Below are positions 25,871 to 35,514 of a stretch of DNA of 53,691 bases, one piece after another. Both the position numbers and the translations under genes were made by a program. Below the pieces are notes generated by a model. The model saw nothing but the letters and a program-made list of their open reading frames with translations. It searched no databases and was not told the DNA's origin. This stretch comes from an uncultured Bacteroidales bacterium (lineage in GTDB: Bacteria > Bacteroidota > Bacteroidia > Bacteroidales > UBA932), in contig CAMVMG010000013.1 in assembly GCA_947168525.1 (NCBI GenBank), positions 1 through 53,691 on the forward strand. The letters are read 5' to 3'. Positions within the stretch are counted from its first letter, which is position 1. Every line of letters starts with the position of its first letter.

Positions 25871-27409
25871 CTACTTCAGGGCTTTGTTCAACAGATAGTA
25901 CACCTCGTTCATACGCAGTTCGCGCTTGAACTGATGGATGGTGGTATCCTTTCCGATATGGATGAACTCGATGCCGGTGAACTCGGCGAAATCGCCCCAG
26001 TATTCGGCCGTGATATCATAGCTGAAGGCCGAATGGTGCGTACCGCCGGCCAGGATCCACGCGCAGGCGCCGATTTCGAAGGTGGGACGGGGTACCCAGA
26101 GGGCCGATGCCACGGGAAGCTTGGGCATGGGCTTGGGCTCGATGCAGTCCACATCCTGTACGATGACACGGAAACGGTTGCCCAAATCTACGATGGTCGC
26201 CTTGGCGCCGGGGCCGGTCTTGGACGTGAACACCAGACGGGCGGTAGGCTGCTTGCGGATGCCGATACCCAGGAAGTGGACCTCCAGTTTGGGACGGTCG
26301 CTGGCAATCATCGGGCATACCTCCAACATGTGGCTCTGCAGGCAGGAAGACTTTTCGCCGGCGAAGTTGAGGGTGTAGTCCTCCAGGAAGGAGCAGCCGC
26401 CGGGAAGTCCCTGGGACATGACCCACAGGGTGCGCTGCAGGCAGGCCGTCTTCCAGTCGCCCTCTGCGCCGAAGCCGTAGCCCTCGGCCATCAGGCGCTG
26501 GCAGGCAAGACCGGGAATCTGGTCGAAGCCGACGAAGTTGGGGCTGTCCACATCGGCATCGCCCAGGTCGTCGAAGTTGGTGGTGAAGGCGGTAGCGCCT
26601 TTGGCAGCCAGGATGCGGCGGAGGGCAATCTCTGCGCGGGCCGCGTTACGGACCTTCTCCCAGTACACCTTCTCACCGGTCTCGTCGATCTTGATGGTAT
26701 AGAGCTTTTTGTACTCTTCTACCAGAGCCTCGGTCTCTTCCGGGGTAACCTTTTTCCAGTAATCCATCAGGGACGATACCGGGCAGTAGTCCACATGGTA
26801 GCCCAGGCGCTGCTCGAACTCTACGCGGTCGCCGTCGGTCACGGCCACATTGTTCATGTTCATGCCGAACATCAGACAGCGGACATTACGGGCATCGGCC
26901 AGGGCGGCGCTCACGCGGGCCCAGATGGCAATGCGGCGCTGGGCCTCGGGATCTTTCCAGTAGCCCACCACTACCTTGCGGGGCACTCTCATGCGGGCGC
27001 AGATGTGGCCGAACTCGATGTCACCGTGGGCGCTCTGGTTCAAGTTCATGAAGTCCATGTCAATATCGTTCCAGGGAATCTCGGCATTGTACTGGGTATG
27101 GAAGTGCAGCAGGGGTTTCTGCAGGGTCTGGAGCCCCTTGATCCACATCTTGGCCGGAGAGAACGTGTGCATCCAGGTGATGACACCCACGCACTTAGGC
27201 TCGTCGTTGGCCGCCCGCATCACGTCTTCCACTTCCTTGCTGGAATTGGCCGTTCCTTTATAGACAATCTTCACGGGAATGCTGCCGGAAGCGTTGAGAC
27301 CCGCCACCATTTCCTTGGAGTGGCCGTCTACCTGTACCACGGCGTCTCCGCCATAGAGCAACTGGGCACCAGTGACCCACCAGAGTTCGCAATTTTCAAA
27401 AGCTTTCAT
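25871..27409 (-). CDS. araA: L-arabinose isomerase
   Basis: 512 aa, normal length. It converts L-arabinose to L-ribulose. Family blocks visible are WWVTGAQLLYGGDAV at the start, CVGVITWMHTFSPAKMWIKG, LHFHTQYNAEIPW, and the C-terminal GGTHHSAFSY with metal-binding histidines; metal-ligand Glu residues are expected in the central GYGFGAEGDWKT region. The kinase gene follows after one base, and araD precedes it by 20 bases. Assignment is secure from motifs and context. Confidence 0.97.
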   Translation of the reverse strand: MKAFENCELWWVTGAQLLYGGDAVVQVDGHSKEMVAGLNASGSIPVKIVYKGTANSSKEVEDVMRAANDEPKCVGVITWMHTFSPAKMWIKGLQTLQKPLLHFHTQYNAEIPWNDIDMDFMNLNQSAHGDIEFGHICARMRVPRKVVVGYWKDPEAQRRIAIWARVSAALADARNVRCLMFGMNMNNVAVTDGDRVEFEQRLGYHVDYCPVSSLMDYWKKVTPEETEALVEEYKKLYTIKIDETGEKVYWEKVRNAARAEIALRRILAAKGATAFTTNFDDLGDADVDSPNFVGFDQIPGLACQRLMAEGYGFGAEGDWKTACLQRTLWVMSQGLPGGCSFLEDYTLNFAGEKSSCLQSHMLEVCPMIASDRPKLEVHFLGIGIRKQPTARLVFTSKTGPGAKATIVDLGNRFRVIVQDVDCIEPKPMPKLPVASALWVPRPTFEIGACAWILAGGTHHSAFSYDITAEYWGDFAEFTGIEFIHIGKDTTIHQFKRELRMNEVYYLLNKALK

Positions 27410-27429
27410 ATTTCAGTGTTATTAGTTTG

Positions 27430-28152
27430 TTATTTTTGTCCGTAATAGGCATTGGGGCCGTGCTTGCGGCTGTAATGCTTTTCAATGAGGTACTTGTTCA
27501 TGGAAGGCGTATTGGGCTCCAGCGGGCCCATGAAAATGGAACCGGCCAGATGGACCGTGCTTGCGATGAACGCCATCTTGGCCACTTCTTCCAGCACCAC
27601 TGCGTTGTGCACGGCGTTGTCGGCATCGGTTCCCCAGGTGAAGGGACCGTGGTTTTTCACCAGCACGGCCGGCGTATCCATGGGTGCCATATCCTTGAAG
27701 CGCTCTACGATCACGTTGCCCGTCTCTTTCTCATACTCGCCGAAGACCTCGTCCTTTTTCATGTCGCGGGTACAGGGGATGTCTTCATGGAAATAGTCGG
27801 CATGGGTGGTGCCGATATTGGGGATATCCCGGCCGGACTGCGCCCAGGCGGTGGCGTAGGTGCTATGGGTATGCACCACGCCGCCAATCTCCGGGAAAGC
27901 CTTGTAAAGGACTACATGGGTGGGCGTGTCGGAAGAGGGCTTGTAATGGCCCTCCACCACTTTCCCTTCCAGGTCTACCACCACCATGTCTTCCGGTTTC
28001 ATGTTATCGTACGACACGCCGCTGGGCTTGATTACCACCAGCCCGCTCTCGCGGTCGATTGCACTCACATTGCCCCAGGTGAAGATCACCAGGCCATGCT
28101 TTACAAGGTCCAGATTGGCCTTGCACACTTTTGCTTTGAGTTCTTCTAACAT
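27430..28152 (-). CDS. araD: L-ribulose-5-phosphate 4-epimerase
   Basis: 240 aa, a class II aldolase/epimerase. The substrate loop [21 protein letters not shown], the zinc-binding [12 protein letters not shown] and the NHGPFTWG block are all present. It converts L-ribulose-5-phosphate to D-xylulose-5-phosphate, feeding the pentose phosphate pathway. It starts one base after the symporter stop and precedes araA. Confidence 0.96.
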   Translation of the reverse strand: MLEELKAKVCKANLDLVKHGLVIFTWGNVSAIDRESGLVVIKPSGVSYDNMKPEDMVVVDLEGKVVEGHYKPSSDTPTHVVLYKAFPEIGGVVHTHSTYATAWAQSGRDIPNIGTTHADYFHEDIPCTRDMKKDEVFGEYEKETGNVIVERFKDMAPMDTPAVLVKNHGPFTWGTDADNAVHNAVVLEEVAKMAFIASTVHLAGSIFMGPLEPNTPSMNKYLIEKHYSRKHGPNAYYGQK

Positions 28153-28153
28153 A

Positions 28154-30103
28154 TTACCAAAGAATTACATAAAGAACGGCGACGATAAGGCAGATGGCCA
28201 GGGCGCCCCAGTTATACCCCTTGCTGGTATGGAAGAGGCTGAGGTCGATCGGGAGCGCCTTGGAGTCTTTCTTCTTGTCAAAGACATTGCTGTACAGCCA
28301 GACGGCCTGCACACCCACCAGGACCCCGAAGAAGAAGAAGGCCTGGAAGCCGATGTCGTTGAGATAGGCGATGAAATGGTTGTCCGGCGTTGCGCTTGCC
28401 GGGAGGCAGGCACCCCAGATGACCACGATGGCGGCCATCACGATAAAGCCAAGACCGGTGCAGCCCAGAATGCGGGCCCACTTGACCATGCTCTTCTTAT
28501 CCTCGGGCTTGAGCTCCTCTGCATCCACCACCTTCTTGTCAATCAGGGACATGATGATGTGGAAGGTGACCAGGATGATGAAGATGTAACCGGCACGCAG
28601 CTGGAACGGAACGCCGCCCAGGAAAATCTTGAACAGGATACCCAGCGGGATTACGATGATGGCGCTCCACACGGCGGCGCGGGCGGAAGAACGCTTCCAC
28701 AGCAGCCCCAGGCCAAACACCACGATGATACCGGGATAGATGAAGCCGGAGTATTCCTGGATGTACTGGAAGGCCTGGTCCAGGCTGCCCAGCAGCGGTT
28801 TCACGGCGATAAGGGCGATCACCAGGGCGCAGAGCGAAGTGATCCGGCCCACGTTCACCAGCTTCTTGTCGGAGGCGTCCTTATTGATGTACTTCTTGTA
28901 GATGTCCATGGTGAACAGCGTGGAAGTAGAGTTGAGCATGGAAGCCAGCGAGGAGATGATGGCGGCGGCCAGGGCGGCGAAGGTGAGACCCTTCACGCCA
29001 ACCGGAGTGAAGTTGCGCACCAGCCAGGGATAGGCGTCGTCGGAGACGTTGATCGCGCCCTGGAGATGGGTAAAGGCCTCCGGGTGCAGGGAAATATAAT
29101 AGGCGCAGATGCCGGGGAGGCAGACGATGAAGGGGATGAGGATCTTGAGGAAGCCGGCGAACACCAGGCCCTTCTGGGCTTCCTCGATGCTCTTGGCGGC
29201 CAGACCTTTCTGGATGATATATTGGTTGAAGCCCCAGTAACCCAGGTTGGTGAGCCACACGCCGCCCACGACGGCCGCGATACCGGGCACATTGGCGAAA
29301 CCGGCCGGATTGTGGCTTTCCTGGATCACCAGATGCAGGTGCGTGTCGTGGAGATGCTCACCGGTGGTGAGGTCATGGAAGATATTGCCCAGACCGGCCA
29401 GGGCACCTTCGCCGCCGCCCACGGCCTTCAGGGCGAACCAGGCGGTGATAAGGCCGCCGCCCACCAGGAAGGTTACCTGCAGCACGTCGGTCCAGGCCAC
29501 GGAGGCCAGACCGCCGTAGATGGAGTAGATACCCGCAATCAGGAACAGGCACACTACGATGACCATACGCATGGAGATGGTGATGCTGCCAATCTCCAGC
29601 ATGGCACCCTGCAGGCCCAGGATTTGCTCGATGGCCAGGGCACCCAGCCATGCCACGGAAGTGAGGTTCACGAACACATACAGGAACAGCCACAGGATGG
29701 AGAAGGCCAGGCCCACGCCGTCATTGTAGCGCTCACGCAGGAACTGCGGAATGGTGAAGATCTTCCGCTTGAGCATGATGGGCAGGAGGAACTTGCCAAT
29801 TACCACCAGCGTAACGGCGGCCATCAGTTCGTAGGCTGCGGTGGCGATACCGTCGGCATAGGAGGTGCCGGACATGCCGATAAACTGTTCCGCCGAGATG
29901 TTGGCAGCAATCAGAGAGGCACCCACCGCCCACCAGGTGAGGGTGTTGCCCGCCAGGAAGTAATCGTTGGCGCTCTTTTCCTTTCCCTTCTTGTTGCGTC
30001 CAAGGAAGAGCCCCAGGAAAATGAGCACGGCCAGGTAGATCAGGACAATCACCAGGTCGATGGTCCGGAAACCGGATGCCGAGATTTGGTCTAGGATACT
30101 CAT
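28154..30103 (-). CDS. Sodium/solute symporter (SSS/SGLT family), probable arabinose transporter
   Basis: 649 aa with about fourteen hydrophobic segments, longer than many SGLT-type carriers because of a C-terminal extension. Family blocks are [20 protein letters not shown] near the N-terminus, [14 protein letters not shown], and the later [20 protein letters not shown] sequence. It moves a sugar with sodium across the inner membrane. Its place between the regulator and araD makes L-arabinose the likely substrate; this rests on context. Confidence 0.9.
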   Translation of the reverse strand: MSILDQISASGFRTIDLVIVLIYLAVLIFLGLFLGRNKKGKEKSANDYFLAGNTLTWWAVGASLIAANISAEQFIGMSGTSYADGIATAAYELMAAVTLVVIGKFLLPIMLKRKIFTIPQFLRERYNDGVGLAFSILWLFLYVFVNLTSVAWLGALAIEQILGLQGAMLEIGSITISMRMVIVVCLFLIAGIYSIYGGLASVAWTDVLQVTFLVGGGLITAWFALKAVGGGEGALAGLGNIFHDLTTGEHLHDTHLHLVIQESHNPAGFANVPGIAAVVGGVWLTNLGYWGFNQYIIQKGLAAKSIEEAQKGLVFAGFLKILIPFIVCLPGICAYYISLHPEAFTHLQGAINVSDDAYPWLVRNFTPVGVKGLTFAALAAAIISSLASMLNSTSTLFTMDIYKKYINKDASDKKLVNVGRITSLCALVIALIAVKPLLGSLDQAFQYIQEYSGFIYPGIIVVFGLGLLWKRSSARAAVWSAIIVIPLGILFKIFLGGVPFQLRAGYIFIILVTFHIIMSLIDKKVVDAEELKPEDKKSMVKWARILGCTGLGFIVMAAIVVIWGACLPASATPDNHFIAYLNDIGFQAFFFFGVLVGVQAVWLYSNVFDKKKDSKALPIDLSLFHTSKGYNWGALAICLIVAVLYVILW

Positions 30104-30106
30104 ATA

Positions 30107-30790
30107 CTAAATTTTGAAGATTGATTGTTCGTGGTACTTGTCCGGGTTGAAGCGATACAGGGCGGCGCCCCTGCGGGACATGGTCTTGTCTACCCGGCCG
30201 GTTTTCTCGATGTAGTCCATGGAGGCGATGCGCTTGCGGAAATTGCGTTTGTCCATGGACTGGCCGAAGATGGCCTCGTAGAGGGTTTGCAGCTGGGTAA
30301 GGGTGAATTCTTCCGGCAGCAGGTTGATGCCCACCGGCTTTACAGACGCCTGGTAGCGCATGAAACGAAGGGCGTCCTCCACCATGGTGCCGTGGTCGAA
30401 GATCAGGGGCGGGACTTCCGGGAGATTTACCCAGAAGGCGTTGTGCGCATCTACCAGTTCCCTGTTGTACTTCTTGATATCTACCAGCGCGTAATAGGCC
30501 ACGGAAACCACCCGCTCCCCGGGGTCACGGTCCGGCGCCCCGTAAGTGTGTACCTGACTCATGTACAGATCGTTGAGGCCGGTGAGCTCCGCCACCACCC
30601 GGCGGGCGGCGGCATCTGTGCTTTCCCCCTCCTCCACAAAGCCGCCCATCAGGGACCACTGCCCCCGGGCGGGCTCGAAATTGCGCTTGAGCAGCAGCAG
30701 GCTCAGCTCCCCGTCTTCGAAGCCAAAGATGATGCAGTCCACGGAAACGTGGAATTTGGGATGGATGCTGTAATAGGCTTTCGGGGCCAT
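30107..30790 (-). CDS. NUDIX-type transcription regulator of arabinose genes (AraR-like)
   Basis: 227 aa. The N-terminal NUDIX domain begins VSVDCIIFGFEDGELSLLLL; the Nudix box (about 47-69) reads GGFVEEGESTDAAARRVVAE, where the catalytic RE and EE are changed to RR and AE, so hydrolase activity is unlikely. The C-terminal part (about 150-227), with LTQLQTLYEAIFGQSMDKRN and FRKRIASMDYIEKTGR, looks like the winged helix of the NrtR/AraR family. In Bacteroides, AraR of this type senses arabinose and controls ara genes. It is the first gene of the five-gene operon, so it probably controls itself. Confidence 0.9.
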   Translation of the reverse strand: MAPKAYYSIHPKFHVSVDCIIFGFEDGELSLLLLKRNFEPARGQWSLMGGFVEEGESTDAAARRVVAELTGLNDLYMSQVHTYGAPDRDPGERVVSVAYYALVDIKKYNRELVDAHNAFWVNLPEVPPLIFDHGTMVEDALRFMRYQASVKPVGINLLPEEFTLTQLQTLYEAIFGQSMDKRNFRKRIASMDYIEKTGRVDKTMSRRGAALYRFNPDKYHEQSIFKI

Positions 30791-30830
30791 CAGTTCTGGT
30801 GTTATGTTACAACATTGACATGTGGTGATG

Positions 30831-30838
30831 CAAATATA
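30831..30838 (-). promoter_or_regulatory. -7 element of the arabinose operon
   Basis: On the minus strand TATATTTG matches TAnnTTTG, 40 bases before ATG 30790. No clear -33 TTTG is seen; the palindrome 30844-30870 occupies that place. Confidence 0.55.
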
Positions 30839-30843
30839 TGTAT

Positions 30844-30870
30844 TTTAAAGTGTAAAAACAACACTTTAAA
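30844..30870. promoter_or_regulatory. Palindromic operator candidate for the AraR-like regulator
   Basis: TTTAAAGTGT (30844-30853) and ACACTTTAAA (30861-30870) are perfect 10-bp inverted repeats with a 7-base spacer. They overlap the -33 region of the arabinose promoter and also lie about 90 bases upstream of the GH97 promoter, so one site could serve both directions. Confidence 0.55.
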
Positions 30871-30959
30871 CGATTTTTATAAGAATTAATTTCCGACCAA
30901 AAACCACGAAAAAAAGGTCAATCTGTAAAAGGGCTTTAGGAAAAACCGTTCCGGCTGTC

Positions 30960-30967
30960 TATCTTTG
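30960..30967 (+). promoter_or_regulatory. -7 element for the GH97 gene
   Basis: TATCTTTG matches TAnnTTTG, 22 bases before ATG 30990. Confidence 0.55.
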
Positions 30968-30989
30968 AGAAAAAGAAACCACATCAAGC

Positions 30990-32936
30990 ATGAAAAGAAT
31001 CCTTCTTGCCATTTCCCTCTTTGCCGCCACCCTCTCCCTGAACGCCCGCTCGGAGCGTGTCAGCGGTCCCGACGGCCACCTCTCGTTCGTACTGCACTGC
31101 AAAGACGGCGGAAAGCCCGTCTACGAGGTGAGCCTGGACGGAGTCCCGTTCCTGAAACCCTCCCCCCTGGGCCTGAAAACCAACGTGGGCGACTACACGG
31201 AGGGGCTGGTGCTCACCGGCTTCACCGTGGAAAACGTGGAAGACAATTACAGCGTTCCCAACATCAAAACCTCCGCGGTACACTACCGGGCCAACAAAGC
31301 CGTTTACAGCTTTCAGAAAGATGGAAAACCCGCGCTGGACGTGATTGTGCAGGTGAGCGCGAACGATATCGCCTTCCGTTACCGGGTCTATGCCCCCCGC
31401 AGGGACACGCGCGTGTGCCGCGTGTGGGAAGAGGCTACGGGGTATGTTTTCCCGGAAGGCACCACGGGTTTTCTGAGCAAGCAGATGCCACCGATGGCCG
31501 GCTTCGCCCGCACCACCCCCAGCTACGAGACCACCTACGATGGGGACCTGCCCCTGGGACAGAACGGCGACGGCTTCGGCTACGTGTTCCCCGCCCTCTT
31601 CCGCCAAGGGGACAAAGGCTGGGTGCTGGTCAGTGAAACCGGCGTGAACGGCCGCTACTGCGGGTCCCGCCTGGTGGGCCATCCCGACGGCTCTTACCAG
31701 ATTGCCTACCCCCTGGAAGAAGAAGCCAACGGCAATGGAACTGTGGCGCCGGGCATCACCACCCCGGGATTCACCCCCTGGCGTACCATCACCGTAGGGG
31801 AAACGCTCAAGCCCATCACCGAGACAACCGTAGCCTGGGACGTGGTGGAGCCCCTCTATGAGCCCTCCATCGCCTACGAAGGCTCCCGCGGCAGCTGGAG
31901 CTGGATCCTGAAAATGGACGGCAATACCACCTACCCCGTCCAGCGTCAGTACATCGAGCTCAGCGCCGCCATGGGCTGGGAGACCATTCTGGTGGACGCC
32001 CTCTGGGACACCCAGATCGGCCGGGAGAACATGGAGAAACTGGGCACCTACGCCAGAGAAAAGGGCGTACGGCTCTTTGTCTGGTACAACTCCAACGGCT
32101 ATTGGAACGACGCCCCCCAGGGCCCCCATGGCTGCATGGACAACATCATCGCCCGCCGCAAGGAGATGGCCTGGCTGCGCTCCATCGGGGCCAAGGGCAT
32201 CAAGGTAGATTTCTTCGGCTCCGACAAACAGCAGACCCTCCAGCTGTACGAGGACATCCTCTCCGATGCCAATGACTTCGGCCTGCAGTGCGTCTTCCAC
32301 GGCTGCACCCTGCCCCGCGGCTGGGAACGGATGTACCCCAATTTCGCATCGGCCGAGGCCGTCCTGGCCAGCGAGAACCTCTACTTCTCCCAGGTGCGCT
32401 GCGACACCGAGGCCCAGCAGGCCGCCATGCACCCTTTCATCCGCAACACCGTGGCCGCCATGGACTTCGGCGGCAGCACCCTGAACAAGGTCTATAACCC
32501 GGAGAACGACCCTTCCAAGCGCGGGTCCGTGCGCCGCACATCGGACGTGTTCGCCCTGGCCACCGCCGTGCTGTTCCAGAGCCCGGTGCAACATTTCGCC
32601 ATCACCCCGGAGAACCTCACGGACGCCCCCGGATGGGCGCTGGATTTCATGAAACAGGTCCCCACCCGCTGGGACGAGGTCCGCTTCCTGGACGGGTATC
32701 CCGGAGAGTATGCCATCCTGGCCCGTCGCAGCGGCTCCCGCTGGTATGTGTGCGGCATCAACGCCCGCAAAGAGAGCGTGAAGGTGAAACTGGAACTGCC
32801 CATGCTCTCCAAGGGCCCGGTCACCGTCTATGCCGACGACGCCTCCCTCCGGGGAAGCTGCCGCACGGAGCGATTCAAGGGCGGTTCCTTCACCGTGGAA
32901 ATCCCCTGCAACGGAGGCGTGGTGCTGGTACAGTAG
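30990..32936 (+). CDS. Family 97 glycoside hydrolase (retaining-type candidate)
   Basis: 648 aa with a cleavable signal peptide (MKRILLAISLFAATLSLNA). The N-terminal beta-sandwich, the (beta/alpha)8 barrel and the short C-terminal sheet of GH97 are in usual order. The barrel has GIKVDFFGSDKQQTLQLYED with Asp407, matching the nucleophile of retaining GH97 enzymes (alpha-galactosidase and beta-L-arabinopyranosidase types), rather than the inverting SusB type that uses a Glu base elsewhere. Glu456 or Glu463 could be the acid/base. It starts the plus-strand glycan region, divergent from the arabinose operon, with GH9 next. Removal of terminal galactose or arabinopyranose is a prediction. Confidence 0.88.
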   Translation: MKRILLAISLFAATLSLNARSERVSGPDGHLSFVLHCKDGGKPVYEVSLDGVPFLKPSPLGLKTNVGDYTEGLVLTGFTVENVEDNYSVPNIKTSAVHYRANKAVYSFQKDGKPALDVIVQVSANDIAFRYRVYAPRRDTRVCRVWEEATGYVFPEGTTGFLSKQMPPMAGFARTTPSYETTYDGDLPLGQNGDGFGYVFPALFRQGDKGWVLVSETGVNGRYCGSRLVGHPDGSYQIAYPLEEEANGNGTVAPGITTPGFTPWRTITVGETLKPITETTVAWDVVEPLYEPSIAYEGSRGSWSWILKMDGNTTYPVQRQYIELSAAMGWETILVDALWDTQIGRENMEKLGTYAREKGVRLFVWYNSNGYWNDAPQGPHGCMDNIIARRKEMAWLRSIGAKGIKVDFFGSDKQQTLQLYEDILSDANDFGLQCVFHGCTLPRGWERMYPNFASAEAVLASENLYFSQVRCDTEAQQAAMHPFIRNTVAAMDFGGSTLNKVYNPENDPSKRGSVRRTSDVFALATAVLFQSPVQHFAITPENLTDAPGWALDFMKQVPTRWDEVRFLDGYPGEYAILARRSGSRWYVCGINARKESVKVKLELPMLSKGPVTVYADDASLRGSCRTERFKGGSFTVEIPCNGGVVLVQ

Positions 32937-32967
32937 CAAAATAACAATCCGACTAACGATACGACGC

Positions 32968-35514
32968 ATGATGAAAAAAAACTTATTCTTTCTGCTGGGC
33001 GCCCTCCTCGCGGCGGGAGCCTGCTCCTCCCTCGGGGGTACCTCGTCGGAAGAGCTGAAACTCAACGACCTGGAATACTTCGAGCGACAAGGGGTGAACG
33101 TGCTGGTGTACAGCAACCCTTTCAGCGGAGGTTTCAACGATGAGAAAAACTCCGGCATCGAGGTGGTGCACCACGGCGTGCGCACCATCCAGGGCGGCGC
33201 CGTGCGCCTGAGCGTAACCCCGGAGCAGTGGGACCTGGTGCCCCAGATGGTGTCCCGGAACGTGGACAAGGAAAACGGCACCATCGAGGTAGCCCTCCGC
33301 TACCCGGACTATGACTTCGACTCCCGTATTACGGTGCAGGCCAAGGGCAAGGCCGTGGAAATTTCCGTGTACCTGGACAAGCCCGTCCCGGAGGTGCTGG
33401 AGGGCGAAGCCGGCTTCAACCTGGAGTTTCTGCCTTCGCAGTACTGGAACAAGGCGTACCTGATGGACGGACGGCCCAACCGCATCCCCCGCTATGCCGT
33501 GAGCGACACCAAAACCCGCCCCAACGCAGAGAAGGTGCGCCAGTACAGAGGGTACAGGACCTATGACGACCGCGGAACGGGTGCCTTCGTGGAGCCGCTG
33601 CCGCTCGAGAGCGGCCACGAGCTGCTCCTGGCCCCCGACGCGCCCGAGCGCATGGTGAAGGTTACCTCCGAATCCCTGCTGCAGCTGTACGACGGCCGCA
33701 TGCTGGCCCAGAACGGCTGGATGGTGCTGCGGAGCCTGCTCCCCGCCGGCAAGACGGGCAAGGTGCTCAGCTGGACCGTGGAACCCAATGCGGTAGAGGG
33801 ATGGATCCGTCAGCCCAACGTGGGCTTCTCGCAGATGGGTTACATCCCGGAACAGCCCAAGATGGCCGTGATCGAGCTGGACAGGAAAGACAAGCCCAGG
33901 GCCACCGCATCGGTCTGGAAGATAGAGGCCGACGGCAGTGTCCGGGAAGCCTTCTCCGGTCCCGTGAAGGTCTGGGGAGAGTTCTACAAGTACAACTACG
34001 CCCGCTTCGATTTCTCCTCCGTCAAGGAGCCGGGCGTGTACTTCATCCGCTACGCAGACGTGGAGACAGACAACTTCATCATCGACCCGTCTGTGTACGA
34101 CCGCATCACCGTGGCCACCAGTGATGTCTGGATCCCGGTGCACATGAACCACATGGCCGTGAACGAGGCCTACCGCCTGTGGCACGGGGAGCCCTTCAAG
34201 GAAGGCTACCTGCAGGCCCCGCCCAACACCAACCACTTCGACCTGCACGGGCAGGGTCCCACCACCGACACCAAGTACAAGGCCCTGGAACTGATTCCCG
34301 GGCTTAACGTGGGCGGCTACTTCGACGCCGGCGACTTCGACATCGAGACCGGCTCCAACATCTCTGTGGTGCAGAACCTGATCGACCTGTGGGAGCGCTT
34401 CCGCCCCGACCGCGACGTGACCTTCGTGAGCGAGGAGCAGCGTTACGTAGACCTGCACCGCCCGGACGGCGTTCCGGACGTGCTGCAGTATATCGAGCAC
34501 GGCGTGCTGAACCTGGTGGCCCAGGCCGAGCAGATCGGCCACATGGCCCAGACCCTGTCCAATTCCGTGCTGGACAACTATCACCATCTGGGAGACGCTG
34601 CCGGCATCACGGACGGTCTCCACTACGACCCGCGCCTGAAACCGTACCAGAAGAGCGCCGACGGCAAGTCCAGCGGCACCCCGGACGACATGTGGGCCTT
34701 CACCAGCCGGAACCCCGGCCTGGACCTGCAGGCCTCCACGGTGCTGGCCGCCGCCAGCCGCGTGCTGGCCGACTATGACCCTGCCCTGGCCCGCCGCGCC
34801 CTGGTCCAGTCCAAGCGGCTGCAGACCGAGGCCATGGCCATCATGGAGCGTGACACCACCACCCGCCGTTACTTCGGCGGACGGGGAGGAAACGGCAACA
34901 TCTCCTCCGCCCTGCAGCTGTATGTCTCCACCAAGGAACCGCAGTACCTGGAGCAGTTCAACGCCGGCATCTGGACCGCGCTGGACCGCGCCCCGCTCTA
35001 CGCCATCGACATGGCCCTGTCGGCCGTTCCGTTCATGGACCAGGCCTATAAGGAGAAGCTCCGCCCCTATGTAGAGCAGTACCGCGACTATATCGTATCA
35101 CTGGAGGACGAGAACCCCTACGGCGTTCCCATCGGCCTGGGCAACTGGGCCGGAGGCGGACAGATCGTGAGCTTCGGCACCACTGTGTGCAACGCCGCCC
35201 GCCACTTCCCGGACATCATCGACAAGGATTACATCTACCGGGCTCCCGCCTGGCTGTTCGGCTGCCACCCGTACCACAACTATTCCCTCGTGGCCGCCGT
35301 GGGCGCCACCCGCCCCAAGCAAGTGTTCTACGGAAACAACCGGGCCGACTTCTCCTTCATCCCCGGCAACGTGGCGCCCGGCCTGCTCTTCCGGCAGCCC
35401 GACCACTTCGAGAACTATGACGACTGGCCCTTCCTGTGGGGACAGAACGAGGGTACCATCGCCGGCAACACCTCGTACCTGATTTTCGGTGAAACCTTCC
35501 GGAGCCTGCTTTAG
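32968..35514 (+). CDS. Family 9 glycoside hydrolase lipoprotein with N-terminal Ig-like domain
   Basis: 848 aa. The start at 32968 gives a lipoprotein signal with Cys19 (GACSS). A beta-rich N-terminal region of about 300 residues is followed by a CelD_N-like Ig domain (about 285-375) and a GH9 catalytic domain (about 380-845). Catalytic residues visible are Asp453 and Asp456 in GGYFDAGDFD, and Glu828 in the C-terminal NEGTIAGN, at the places expected for base and acid. GH9 enzymes are inverting endo-glucanases or exo-type glucosidases acting on beta-glucans, xyloglucan or oligosaccharides. It follows GH97 by 31 bases and meets the regulator gene tail to tail with a 4-base overlap. Substrate is not resolved. 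Confidence 0.88.
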   Translation: MMKKNLFFLLGALLAAGACSSLGGTSSEELKLNDLEYFERQGVNVLVYSNPFSGGFNDEKNSGIEVVHHGVRTIQGGAVRLSVTPEQWDLVPQMVSRNVDKENGTIEVALRYPDYDFDSRITVQAKGKAVEISVYLDKPVPEVLEGEAGFNLEFLPSQYWNKAYLMDGRPNRIPRYAVSDTKTRPNAEKVRQYRGYRTYDDRGTGAFVEPLPLESGHELLLAPDAPERMVKVTSESLLQLYDGRMLAQNGWMVLRSLLPAGKTGKVLSWTVEPNAVEGWIRQPNVGFSQMGYIPEQPKMAVIELDRKDKPRATASVWKIEADGSVREAFSGPVKVWGEFYKYNYARFDFSSVKEPGVYFIRYADVETDNFIIDPSVYDRITVATSDVWIPVHMNHMAVNEAYRLWHGEPFKEGYLQAPPNTNHFDLHGQGPTTDTKYKALELIPGLNVGGYFDAGDFDIETGSNISVVQNLIDLWERFRPDRDVTFVSEEQRYVDLHRPDGVPDVLQYIEHGVLNLVAQAEQIGHMAQTLSNSVLDNYHHLGDAAGITDGLHYDPRLKPYQKSADGKSSGTPDDMWAFTSRNPGLDLQASTVLAAASRVLADYDPALARRALVQSKRLQTEAMAIMERDTTTRRYFGGRGGNGNISSALQLYVSTKEPQYLEQFNAGIWTALDRAPLYAIDMALSAVPFMDQAYKEKLRPYVEQYRDYIVSLEDENPYGVPIGLGNWAGGGQIVSFGTTVCNAARHFPDIIDKDYIYRAPAWLFGCHPYHNYSLVAAVGATRPKQVFYGNNRADFSFIPGNVAPGLLFRQPDHFENYDDWPFLWGQNEGTIAGNTSYLIFGETFRSLL

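Noticed and set aside
35511..35514. Overlap of GH9 and HTCS stop codons
   Set aside because: A shared TTAG at tail-to-tail genes is common and needs no special explanation.
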